Origin: Scytonema hofmannii PCC 7110
GTDB lineage: Bacteria; Cyanobacteriota; Cyanobacteriia; Cyanobacteriales; Nostocaceae
Assembly (NCBI RefSeq): GCF_000346485.2
Contig: NZ_KQ976354.1
Coordinates: forward strand, 2,979,421 to 3,043,420
Direction of reading: 5' to 3'
Length of the DNA stretch: 64,000 bases
Each line of letters begins with the position of its first letter. The first letter of the stretch is position 1. Under the pieces are notes generated by a model. The model was not told where the DNA came from and made no database searches. It was given only the letters and a program-made list of their open reading frames with translations. Shown piece after piece: positions 25,684 through 34,408 of the stretch. Position numbers and translations under genes: made by a program.

Positions 25684-27813
25684 ATGTCACTATTTTTACC
25701 CTATTTGAAGAGAACTGGTTACTTAGACAATATTCATATTACAGTATGTATCATTGGTTCTCGTAAGTTAGTTAGCCAAGATGATTATGGAAGCCAGTCT
25801 TGGCAAATTTTTGCACCGAATCTGACCATATACGGTTTTGATGCTGACACAGATATATGCAGCGATGCAAATAACGATCTTACAGCAAGAAACATAAATT
25901 GGACTGAAAAGCATATACCCCTTGCTCTTTGGAACTGTACGGGTAAAGCGAAACTTTTTGTCACTCAATTTCCTGGTTGTAGTTCCTTATACCCTCCTAG
26001 CAATTCATACATTAAGCGTTTTGCTGGCAATTCAGAACTCATAAAACTAGTTTCTACTTCGGAAATTGAAACAACAACCTTAGATAATTTTTGTCATTCA
26101 GAAAATATTGGTGAAATTGATTTTATTCAACTTGATGTCCAAGGTGCAGAATTAGGAGTTTTAGAAGGGGCAACCAAAATTTTAGAAACTAGTACCTTGG
26201 GTATTATCACTGAAGTAGAATTCACAGAGATATATACAGGACAACCTTTATATAGTGATGTAGATATTTATCTCAGAAAGCAGGGTTTTAGTCTGTTCGA
26301 TCTGAGCCACACACATCGTGATATTCGCAAAAATATACCTTTAGTATCACAAACACACCAAGGAGCGCTGATTTGGTCAGATGCTTTTTACTTTCGCGAT
26401 TTAATAGGAGAAAACTTAACCACAAATCTTAAAACCCCTGAGAAAATTTTGAAATTAGCTTGTCTTGCTGATGTTCTGAGCTTTCCCGATTATGCGTTGG
26501 AACTACTAGTGCATTTAACACTACACTATGGGAAAGACGAAAAATATAACTTTGCTGACTGTATTATTGAAAGTTTAGCTTACGTTACAGGACTGACTAA
26601 GCAAAGTGAAAAACTTGCTTCTTTACCTATAATTAAAAAAAAATATGCGTATAGTAGTAGTTACAATTCTAAATTTATTGCTCCCAATTCTGAATCGTTC
26701 TCGAACTATCAATTTTTACAAAAAGGTGCCTATCAGTTTTTGCTTCTTGGAGAGTACAAGCAAGCAGCTAATCTGTACGAGCAGGCAATTGAGCTTGAAC
26801 CTAATATAAAATCTAACTATTGGTATTTAGGATTATTGCTATTCCTCCAAGGTCAAGAAGAAGAAGCACAAGTAACTTGGTTTGTAGGATTTTCACAAGC
26901 TAAAACAGGAGACAGTGATGACTGCATAGCAGAATTAGTAGAAGTTTTAAAAACAGAAGTAAAACGACGTATTGCATTAAAAGATCGCTCTGTAGCTTTG
27001 GCTCTTGAAGAACAGATCAAAGCACTTGCACCTGAGTCTTCTCTAATTAATAGTAGTATAATCAAATACTCTCATTTGGATGAAGAAAGCATAATTAAAA
27101 AATATTTAAATACAATAAATTTTGTACGCGAGTATTGTGTAGATATAGCTGCATCTGACGGACTAACTATGTCGAATACCTATTTTCTTTTTGAAAAAGG
27201 TTGGTCGGGCTTGGCCGTAGAATGCGATCGCGAAAAATTTGCTGCGCTAGCTAGTAACTATATTGACTTTTCCAATGTTAATTTAAGTAAATTACTAGTC
27301 ACCCCAGACAATATAGTGTCTTTACTAGAAGCCAATCAGATTCCCAAAGACTTTGGGTTGTTGAATCTTGATGTAGACGGATATGATTACTTTATTTTAG
27401 ACAAACTTTTAACTGCATTTCGTCCTACTATTATCTGTGCTGAAATCAACGAAAAAATTCCACCTCCTTTAAAATTTACTGTTAATTGGGATTCTAGTTA
27501 TGTTTGGGAAAATAATCATTTTTATGGACAAAGTATCTGTCAGTTGAATATTTTGTGCGATCGTTATGAATATGCACTTGTAGAATTGCATTATAACAAT
27601 GCTTTTTTAATTCCAAAAGAGATTAGTCCTTATCCTTCAATTTCGCCAGAAGAAGCCTATAAAAAGGGTTATCTTGAGCGTTCAGATAGAAAACAAAAAT
27701 TTCCTTGGAACGCTGATATAGAAGAACTTTACAGTTTATCGCCAGAAAGAGCTTTAAATTATGTAAATAGATTATTTTCAAAATATCATAAAAAGTTTTC
27801 GTGCGAACTTTGA
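25684..27813 (+). CDS. FkbM methyltransferase - TPR - second methyltransferase-like domain
   Basis: 709 residues. Residues 1-240 form an FkbM-type SAM methyltransferase: YGFDAD is the acidic SAM loop, TTTLDNFC and IDFIQLDVQGAELGVLEGA are family blocks. Residues about 340-405 hold a TPR unit (AANLYEQAIELEPNIKSNYWYLGL). Residues about 475-709 form a second Rossmann-like domain with CVDIAASDG, AVECDREKF and LLNLDVDGYDYFIL. FkbM enzymes usually O-methylate sugars or polyketides. The N-terminal half is a close paralogue of the protein at 33319-34299. It could decorate a surface glycan made by the neighbouring enzymes. Confidence 0.85.
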   Translation: MSLFLPYLKRTGYLDNIHITVCIIGSRKLVSQDDYGSQSWQIFAPNLTIYGFDADTDICSDANNDLTARNINWTEKHIPLALWNCTGKAKLFVTQFPGCSSLYPPSNSYIKRFAGNSELIKLVSTSEIETTTLDNFCHSENIGEIDFIQLDVQGAELGVLEGATKILETSTLGIITEVEFTEIYTGQPLYSDVDIYLRKQGFSLFDLSHTHRDIRKNIPLVSQTHQGALIWSDAFYFRDLIGENLTTNLKTPEKILKLACLADVLSFPDYALELLVHLTLHYGKDEKYNFADCIIESLAYVTGLTKQSEKLASLPIIKKKYAYSSSYNSKFIAPNSESFSNYQFLQKGAYQFLLLGEYKQAANLYEQAIELEPNIKSNYWYLGLLLFLQGQEEEAQVTWFVGFSQAKTGDSDDCIAELVEVLKTEVKRRIALKDRSVALALEEQIKALAPESSLINSSIIKYSHLDEESIIKKYLNTINFVREYCVDIAASDGLTMSNTYFLFEKGWSGLAVECDREKFAALASNYIDFSNVNLSKLLVTPDNIVSLLEANQIPKDFGLLNLDVDGYDYFILDKLLTAFRPTIICAEINEKIPPPLKFTVNWDSSYVWENNHFYGQSICQLNILCDRYEYALVELHYNNAFLIPKEISPYPSISPEEAYKKGYLERSDRKQKFPWNADIEELYSLSPERALNYVNRLFSKYHKKFSCEL

Positions 27814-27827
27814 TTTTTTCAAAGAAA

Positions 27828-27874
27828 TGCTATATCGAATCTTTAAAATATGTTTTTAAGATTCGATAATAGCA
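27828..27874. terminator. Long A/T-rich palindrome between two island genes
   Basis: tgctatatcgaatctttaaaa and its near-exact inverse form a stem of about 20 base pairs with a 4-base loop. The start of the next gene follows 36 bases later. It may be an attenuating hairpin or an RNA processing site. Confidence 0.5.
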
Positions 27875-27910
27875 AAAATAAGAATTGAAACATCATGCTA
27901 AATTCACATC

Positions 27911-30900
27911 ATGAAAAATATCATGACTCAGTATCAGAAAATTCAAGAATCCGTTGAATTAGTCAAAGGATTCATGGTTCCAGGACAAGAAGAGTATTTG
28001 TTTAACAAAGTCAAATTGCTGGCCAATGATGCCATTATTGTTGAAATTGGTTCATTTAAAGGACGCTCCACAGTTGCTATGGCTTATGCTTGTATAGGAA
28101 CTAATAGAAAAATTTATTGTATTGATACCTGGGACGGTAATGATTCTGACTTCCCAGACCGCAATTTTTTTGATATCTGGCAGCAAAATATTCAAAAAAA
28201 TGGTTTGGAGCAATACGTAGTTCCATTACGAGGTGACTCCCATGATATTTTAAGTCGGTGGAATGATTTAGCAGATGGCAAGTTAATTGATTTTATTTTT
28301 ATTGATGGTTCCCACCAGTACTTAGATGTCTTGAGAGATTTTGAATTATCCTTTCCAATGGTGAAAGATAGTGGATGGATAGCATTTCATGACGTTATAC
28401 ATACATGGCCGGGACCGGAACGCGTATGGCATCATATTGCTAAATGTCGTCTTGTCAATCACGAGTATTCTTCAACACTTGCGTGTGGACAGAAAAATTT
28501 GAATGCGATCGCCTCTACATCAGTTCTAGAATTACCCATTCATTTCTTTACTATTGTTCTTAACGGTCAACCATTTATCCTCTACCACGCTGAAATTTTC
28601 AAGCAACTACCTTTTAAATGGCACTGGCATATTGTAGAAGGGGTGGCGGATTTAAAACACGATACTGCTTGGAGCATTCAGGGAGGAGGACATATAAGTG
28701 ATGAAATCCACCGTAATGGTTGCAGCCATGATGGTACTACAGAATATTTAGACAAACTAGCGCAGCTTTATCCCGATAACATCACAATTTATCGCAAGCC
28801 AGAGGGTATTTTTTGGGATGGAAAACTTGAAATGGTTAATGCGCCACTTACCAATATTCAAGAAGAATGTTTGTTGTGGCAAGTGGATGTAGATGAACTA
28901 TGGACTGTAGAGCAACTATGCACTGCCAGACAAATGTTTATCAAAAACCCTAATAAAACAGCTGCTTTTTATTGGTGCTGGTATTTTGTAGGAGAAAATT
29001 TAATCGTTAGTACTCGTAACTGTTATTCTCAAAATCCCCAACAAGAGTGGTTGCGAAATTGGAGATTTAAACCAGGGTATTTCTGGGCGGCACATGAACC
29101 CCCAATCTTAGTAGAATCTCAGCCCAACGGTCAATTGAAAAATGTCGCTACAATTAATCCTTTTTTGCATGAAGAAACAGAGCATTTAGGTTTAATTTTC
29201 CAACATTTTGCTTATGTAACTCAAGAACAATTAAAATTTAAAGAACAATATTATGGCTATCGCAATGCTGTTTTCCAATGGGCAGCCTTGCAGGAACAAA
29301 CTCAATTCCCAGTTCTGCTTCGTGATTATTTTCCTTGGGTTGGAGATCGAACTCTTGTAGATACTGCACTTGCATATGGTGTGGTACCAATTGCTCAAAG
29401 AGAAGATAGCTCTACTAATTGGCGGTTTTTACAACCAGATATCATACAGGGAGAAATGACAAAGATTACAAAATCAACACCTGTCATCCTGGTTGATGGA
29501 GTATTTTTTCAGCTTTATCAAACTGGTATTGCACGCGTTTGGAAATCTTTGTTAGAAGAATGGGCAAAGAGCAATTTTGCCAAACACATTATCGTACTAG
29601 ATCGAGCGGGAACTGCTCCCAATATTTCTGGCATACGTTATGTGACGGTACCGCGCTATGACTACAACCATACCGAGGCGGATCGAGAAATGCTCCAACA
29701 GGTGTGTGATGCTGAAGGTGCTGATGTATTTATCTCTAGCTACTATACTACCCCCACTACAACACCTTCTGTTTTTCTCGCACACGATATGATTCCCGAA
29801 CTGATGGGAGCTGATTTAGATTATCCCATGTGGCGAGAAAAACATTACGGAATCGAACACGCATCTGCCTTTATTGCTGTTTCAGAAAATACAGCACGGG
29901 ATTTGGTGAAGTTTTTCCCGGAAATATCTTTGGAGTCTGTCACAATAGCTAAAAATGGTGTTAATCGCCAAATATTCTCGCCTGCGGCTCAAGAAGATAT
30001 AAATTTGTTTAAAACCAAATACGGTATCTCAAAACCTTACTTTATGCTCGTAGGTGGTGGTGGAGGGTATAAAAATAGCATTCTCTTCTTCAAAGCTTTT
30101 GCTCAACTTGTCAGCAAACAAGGATTTGAGATTCTTTCTACAGGCATTGGCGGGTTGCAGGACTTAGATTTTAGAACCTACACATCAGGAAGTCTAGTGC
30201 ATATGCTGCAACTGAGCGATGCGGAGTTGGCAACAGCCTATTCTGGTGCTGTGGCATTAGTCTACCCATCTATTTATGAGGGTTTTGGCTTACCTATTCT
30301 AGAGGCAATGGCTTGTGGTTGTCCTGCGATTACTTGTCCTAATGCCTCTCTTCCAGAAGTCGCAAGCAAAGCAGCTCTATATGTCAATAGCAATGATGTG
30401 GAAGGATTAGTAAGTGCCTTATGTGAGGTACAAAAGCCTAACATCCGTAAATCTCTCATTGCATCTGGGTTGGAACAGGCGAGACAGTTTTCTTGGTTAA
30501 AAATGGCGGAAGTCGTCAGTACAGCCTTGATTGATGTGAGTCTCCTGCCTTTAAAGCTTAACCAAACTAACTTCATTATCTTCCCCGATTGGTCGCAGTC
30601 TGAGGATTCTTTGGGTGAGGAGATGCAAAGAGCGATCGCAGCAATCGCAACTCATCCTGAATGCGAGCATATCACTCTACTGATCGACACTACCGGGATT
30701 TCTCATGAAGATGCCGAACTGTTCTTATCTGGCGTGACCATGAATCTGCTGATGGAAGAGGATTTAGATGTTAGTGAGGGCTTAGAAATTTCTTTACTAG
30801 GAGAGTTATCTGAGATTCAGTGGCAAGCTTTGCTACCTCGTCTTCAAAGAAGAATTATTTTGACACAAGAAAATAAACAGGCGATCGCAACTGCAAAAGT

Positions 30901-30961
30901 CGAAAAGATACCAGCTTTCAATACAGACAGATTCAAACAAGAAAATATTATTGTAATTTAA
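27911..30961 (+). CDS. Methyltransferase - glycosyltransferase - GT4 glycosyltransferase fusion
   Basis: 1016 residues with three parts. Residues about 1-205 form a class I SAM methyltransferase (Methyltransf_24 type) with IVEIGSFKGRSTVA and IDFIFIDGSHQYLDV. Residues about 215-500 resemble a GT-A glycosyltransferase-like domain (HWHIVEGVADLKHDTAW, LLWQVDVDELWT with a DxD-like motif). Residues about 520-890 form a GT-B family 4 glycosyltransferase (VFLAHDMIPEL, AVSENTARDL, YPSIYEGFGLPILEAMACGCPAITC). The last 120 residues are unassigned. The protein may build and methylate a glycan in one chain. The start at 27911 is supported by position; Met5 is an alternative. Confidence 0.85.
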   Translation: MKNIMTQYQKIQESVELVKGFMVPGQEEYLFNKVKLLANDAIIVEIGSFKGRSTVAMAYACIGTNRKIYCIDTWDGNDSDFPDRNFFDIWQQNIQKNGLEQYVVPLRGDSHDILSRWNDLADGKLIDFIFIDGSHQYLDVLRDFELSFPMVKDSGWIAFHDVIHTWPGPERVWHHIAKCRLVNHEYSSTLACGQKNLNAIASTSVLELPIHFFTIVLNGQPFILYHAEIFKQLPFKWHWHIVEGVADLKHDTAWSIQGGGHISDEIHRNGCSHDGTTEYLDKLAQLYPDNITIYRKPEGIFWDGKLEMVNAPLTNIQEECLLWQVDVDELWTVEQLCTARQMFIKNPNKTAAFYWCWYFVGENLIVSTRNCYSQNPQQEWLRNWRFKPGYFWAAHEPPILVESQPNGQLKNVATINPFLHEETEHLGLIFQHFAYVTQEQLKFKEQYYGYRNAVFQWAALQEQTQFPVLLRDYFPWVGDRTLVDTALAYGVVPIAQREDSSTNWRFLQPDIIQGEMTKITKSTPVILVDGVFFQLYQTGIARVWKSLLEEWAKSNFAKHIIVLDRAGTAPNISGIRYVTVPRYDYNHTEADREMLQQVCDAEGADVFISSYYTTPTTTPSVFLAHDMIPELMGADLDYPMWREKHYGIEHASAFIAVSENTARDLVKFFPEISLESVTIAKNGVNRQIFSPAAQEDINLFKTKYGISKPYFMLVGGGGGYKNSILFFKAFAQLVSKQGFEILSTGIGGLQDLDFRTYTSGSLVHMLQLSDAELATAYSGAVALVYPSIYEGFGLPILEAMACGCPAITCPNASLPEVASKAALYVNSNDVEGLVSALCEVQKPNIRKSLIASGLEQARQFSWLKMAEVVSTALIDVSLLPLKLNQTNFIIFPDWSQSEDSLGEEMQRAIAAIATHPECEHITLLIDTTGISHEDAELFLSGVTMNLLMEEDLDVSEGLEISLLGELSEIQWQALLPRLQRRIILTQENKQAIATAKVEKIPAFNTDRFKQENIIVI

Positions 30962-30964
30962 ATC

Positions 30965-33283
30965 ATGAAATACCAAGAATTTGTTGAACAATTGCTCGAA
31001 TTTGAACAACAGCAAGTTGTCATAGATGAAGTTCATACAGAAGCGCTTTCGCTATACCATGGCAGACAATATTCCGAGGCAGAAAAAAAGTTTAAACAAG
31101 TCTTAGAATGGGATGAAAACCATGCAGCTGCTTGGCTGAATCTTGGTACTTTGTACTATGCTACAGAACGTTATGCAGATGCACTGGAAACATTAATTAA
31201 GTGTTTGGAAATCGACTCATCAGGTGCTATTCAGCATTACAGTATAGGTTTGGTACTTGAGAAAGTTGGTGCAATTCCTCAAGCTATTCAAGCTTATCAA
31301 CAAGCCATTGCTCTCGATCCTACTTGGATAGATGCCTATAACTCATTAGGTAATATTTTCTGCGAGGCAGGAGAGTTAGAGCAAGCGGAATCAATATATC
31401 GACAAGCAGTCGCTGTGAAACCAGAGCATTTTGGCAGTTATCTGAACCTGGGGAATGTATTGCTAGAACAGGAGCATGTTGATGAAGCTATAGTAGCTTA
31501 TGAAAAAGCTTTACAATTAAAACCTCGGAACCCGGATACTCTCTACAATTTGGGTGTTGCATTTGAAACAAAAAACGATTTTGCGGAAGCAGCGCTTAAC
31601 TATGGTTATGCTTTTTATAGACAAGGAAAATATCAAGAGGCAATTAACCATTACCAGATTTTTTTAGAAAATAAAACAGGAGATGAGTTCTGCTACGATG
31701 CTTTAGCAGAATGTTACAAATCCCTCAATCAATGCGAACAAGCAGTTCAAACCTATGAAGATGGACTGAAAATTTATCCTAGGTCGAGTTTTCTGTATTT
31801 TCAATTAATCTCATTATTACATTTTTTTGGAAAAACACGAGATGCGATCGCTCTTGCTAAAAAAGCGTCTCAGTTATTACCAGATGTTTTAGTCTTTAAA
31901 CTTGAAGAAAAGCGTCTTCTACCAATTCTTTATGAAAATGAGGTAGACATTGAGTTTTATAGGCATAGATTTGCTACCAGTTTAGAAGAACTCATTCAGC
32001 AAACTTCTTTGGAGACCCCTGAAGCAAAAAAAAGGGCTTTAGAAAGTGTAGCGAGTCGAACAAATTTCTACTTACAGTATCAGGGTAAAAATGATATAGA
32101 TCTGCAAACACAGTATGGGCAGTTTGTTCATAAAGTGATGGTAGCTAATTATCCCGAATGGGTTAAACCATTATCTAAACGACCTCTTCAGAAAAATGAG
32201 AAAATTCGCATCGGTTATGTTTCTGACTTTCTGCGAGGACACACTGTTGGTAAAGAGATGCTTGGTTGGCTGCGGAATCGCAATGAACAAGAGTTTGAAG
32301 TTTATTGCTACTATATCAATAATAAAGTAGATTATTTTACACAGCAATATCGGTTGTATAGTAACTATTTCCATCATATTCCTGAAGATTTACAAGGTGT
32401 TTGCCAGCAAATTATTACAGACAAGTTGGATGTTTTAGTGTTCCTAGATATTGGTATGCATCCACAAGTGACACAAATGGCTGGTTTGCGTCTTGCACCC
32501 ATACAGTGTACGAGTTGGGGACATCCGATTACTTCAGGTATTCCAACAATTGATTATTTCCTATCTAGCGACCTAATGGAGCCTGAAAATGCTCAAAAAC
32601 ATTATTCAGAAGAATTAATTTGTTTGCCTAATATTGGCATTTCCTATGCCAAACCAATGATTCCTGAAACTAAAAAATCTCGTGTGGAATTTGGTCTAAG
32701 AGAAGAAGCAGTTATTTATTTATCCTGCCAATCTCTTTTTAAATATCTTCCCCAATATGATTATATCTTTCCAGCAATTGCACAAAGAGTTCCGCAAGCG
32801 CAATTTGCTTTCATAGCTCATGGAAGTGCTTATATTACTGAGATATTTCGGCAACGTCTTCAGTGTGCTTTTGCTCAAATGGGCTTAGATAGCGAACAAC
32901 ATTGCATTATATTGCCACGAATAAGTTGGAGTGATTACTGTAATGTCAACTGTATTTCAGATATCTTTTTAGACACTCTTAGTTGGTCTGGTGGGAATAC
33001 GACACTAGAAGCGATCGCTTGCAATTTGCCCATTGTCACATATCCTGGTGAATTTATGCGCGGGCGTCATGCCTACGGAATATTGAAAATGCTGGGAGTA
33101 ACGGATTCTATTGCTCAAACTGAAGCTGAATATATAGATATAGCCGCAAAATTAGGGCTTGATCGAGACTGGCGAGACAGCATAGTTAAGCGGATGGTAG
33201 AGCGTCATTCCTCTCTTTACGACGACAAAATTTGTGTAAAAGCATTAGAAGATTTTTATCGGCGTGTAGTACGGGAAGCTTAA
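30965..33283 (+). CDS. TPR protein with O-GlcNAc-transferase-like (GT41) domain
   Basis: 772 residues. About seven TPR repeats (residues 20-290: AAAWLNLGTLYYATERYADALETL, DAYNSLGNIFCEAGELEQAESIY) precede a GT41/SPINDLY-type catalytic region (about 410-770) with GYVSDFLRGHTVGKE (His of the active-site loop), CTSWGHPITSGIPTIDYFLSS and LDTLSWSGGNTTLEAIACNLPIVT. OGT enzymes add GlcNAc to Ser/Thr of cytosolic proteins; bacterial members can use other sugars. In Nostoc punctiforme an OGT-like protein (OgtA) is reported to be needed for PilA accumulation in hormogonia. The gene starts 3 bases after the preceding stop, so it is in an operon. Confidence 0.9.
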   Translation: MKYQEFVEQLLEFEQQQVVIDEVHTEALSLYHGRQYSEAEKKFKQVLEWDENHAAAWLNLGTLYYATERYADALETLIKCLEIDSSGAIQHYSIGLVLEKVGAIPQAIQAYQQAIALDPTWIDAYNSLGNIFCEAGELEQAESIYRQAVAVKPEHFGSYLNLGNVLLEQEHVDEAIVAYEKALQLKPRNPDTLYNLGVAFETKNDFAEAALNYGYAFYRQGKYQEAINHYQIFLENKTGDEFCYDALAECYKSLNQCEQAVQTYEDGLKIYPRSSFLYFQLISLLHFFGKTRDAIALAKKASQLLPDVLVFKLEEKRLLPILYENEVDIEFYRHRFATSLEELIQQTSLETPEAKKRALESVASRTNFYLQYQGKNDIDLQTQYGQFVHKVMVANYPEWVKPLSKRPLQKNEKIRIGYVSDFLRGHTVGKEMLGWLRNRNEQEFEVYCYYINNKVDYFTQQYRLYSNYFHHIPEDLQGVCQQIITDKLDVLVFLDIGMHPQVTQMAGLRLAPIQCTSWGHPITSGIPTIDYFLSSDLMEPENAQKHYSEELICLPNIGISYAKPMIPETKKSRVEFGLREEAVIYLSCQSLFKYLPQYDYIFPAIAQRVPQAQFAFIAHGSAYITEIFRQRLQCAFAQMGLDSEQHCIILPRISWSDYCNVNCISDIFLDTLSWSGGNTTLEAIACNLPIVTYPGEFMRGRHAYGILKMLGVTDSIAQTEAEYIDIAAKLGLDRDWRDSIVKRMVERHSSLYDDKICVKALEDFYRRVVREA

Positions 33284-33318
33284 ATAAAATTGCAAAAATT
33301 AGCTCAGGAGACCAAATT

Positions 33319-34299
33319 ATGTCTGTTTTTGTTCCCATAATTAAAGAACAAGGTTTGTTAGAACAAGTCGAAATGACAGTGTTTATTGTCGGCTCTCGTA
33401 AGATATCATCAAAAGATGACTATGGTGCAAGTCCATGGAGCATTTTTGCTCCAAATCTGACTATTTATGGGTTTGATGCTGACGCAGAGGCTTGCGAAGC
33501 AGCTGAAGCTAAACTTGCGTCTCAACAAATCAACTGGACTGAAAAACATATTCCTATAGCACTTTCAAAATCTGTAGGAGAATCAACACTTTATGTAACA
33601 AAAGGAGTCCATTGTAGTTCTTTATATATTCCTAACGAGTTTTATATAAAGCGATTTCATGGAATGCAACATGGATTCAAATTAGATTATCCAATGAAAG
33701 TTCAAACCACTAGTATAGACACTTTTTGTCAAGAACAAAGAATAGAGGAAATTGATTTTCTCCAAGTTGATGTTCAAGGCTCAGATTTTAATGTTCTCCA
33801 AGGATCTTCAGAAATCTTAAAGCGAAGCGTTCTTGGTATAGAAGTCGAGGTTGAATTTTCTCAGTTGTATGTTAACCAACCTTTATTCTCTGACATAGAT
33901 GTCTATTTGAGAAAAAATGGTTTTGCATTATTTGATTTAATAACTAATGATAACTGGTGCCGTCGCCCTCGTGCTATTTCTCCCATTTGTTCGCCTGTTC
34001 GTACCGGTCAACTACTTTGGGCTGATGCTTGCTACCTTCGGGACCCACTTGGAGAAAATACTTTTGAACATATTAAACAACCAGCCAAAATCCTGAAATT
34101 AGCTTGTATCGCTGACGTTCTTGGTTATCCAGACTATGCTTTAGAGTTATTAGAATATCTCACTGTTCAATATGGTAGGTTACCGCAGTATAACTTTGCC
34201 CAGACTATCATTGAAAGCTTATCTCAATTTCCACAATTAGTTGAACAGGGATTAGATTCTTTACCTGTTGTAGGTAATATTCTTCCTTATTTGAACTGA
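33319..34299 (+). CDS. FkbM family methyltransferase
   Basis: 326 residues. FkbM methyltransferase with FIVGSRKISSKDDYGASPW, YGFDADAEACE (SAM loop), TTSIDTFCQEQ and IDFLQVDVQGSDFNVLQGS. It is strongly similar to residues 1-310 of the protein at 25684, including the downstream ILKLACIADVLGYPDYALELLEYL helical part, and so is a duplicate without the TPR and second domain. The ATG at 33319 has AGGAG 8 bases upstream; the in-frame GTG-type start at 33232 would overlap the OGT gene and is rejected. Confidence 0.9.
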   Translation: MSVFVPIIKEQGLLEQVEMTVFIVGSRKISSKDDYGASPWSIFAPNLTIYGFDADAEACEAAEAKLASQQINWTEKHIPIALSKSVGESTLYVTKGVHCSSLYIPNEFYIKRFHGMQHGFKLDYPMKVQTTSIDTFCQEQRIEEIDFLQVDVQGSDFNVLQGSSEILKRSVLGIEVEVEFSQLYVNQPLFSDIDVYLRKNGFALFDLITNDNWCRRPRAISPICSPVRTGQLLWADACYLRDPLGENTFEHIKQPAKILKLACIADVLGYPDYALELLEYLTVQYGRLPQYNFAQTIIESLSQFPQLVEQGLDSLPVVGNILPYLN

Positions 34300-34378
34300 T
34301 ATATAGCAATCTTACATAAGTTGTGAGAAAATACTAAACCTTATACACCCGGCATCTAAAAGATACCGGGTTTCTTTA
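34299..34378 (+). terminator. Terminator-like dispersed repeat, copy 2
   Basis: Arms acccggcatct and agataccgggt with a 3-base loop are followed by ttcttt. The upstream flank (tatatagcaatctta...gagaaaatact) matches copy 1 at 20139. It lies between the converging FkbM and OGT genes. Confidence 0.8.
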
Positions 34379-34408
34379 TCTTAATAAATGATTTAAGAAT
34401 GCCAGATC

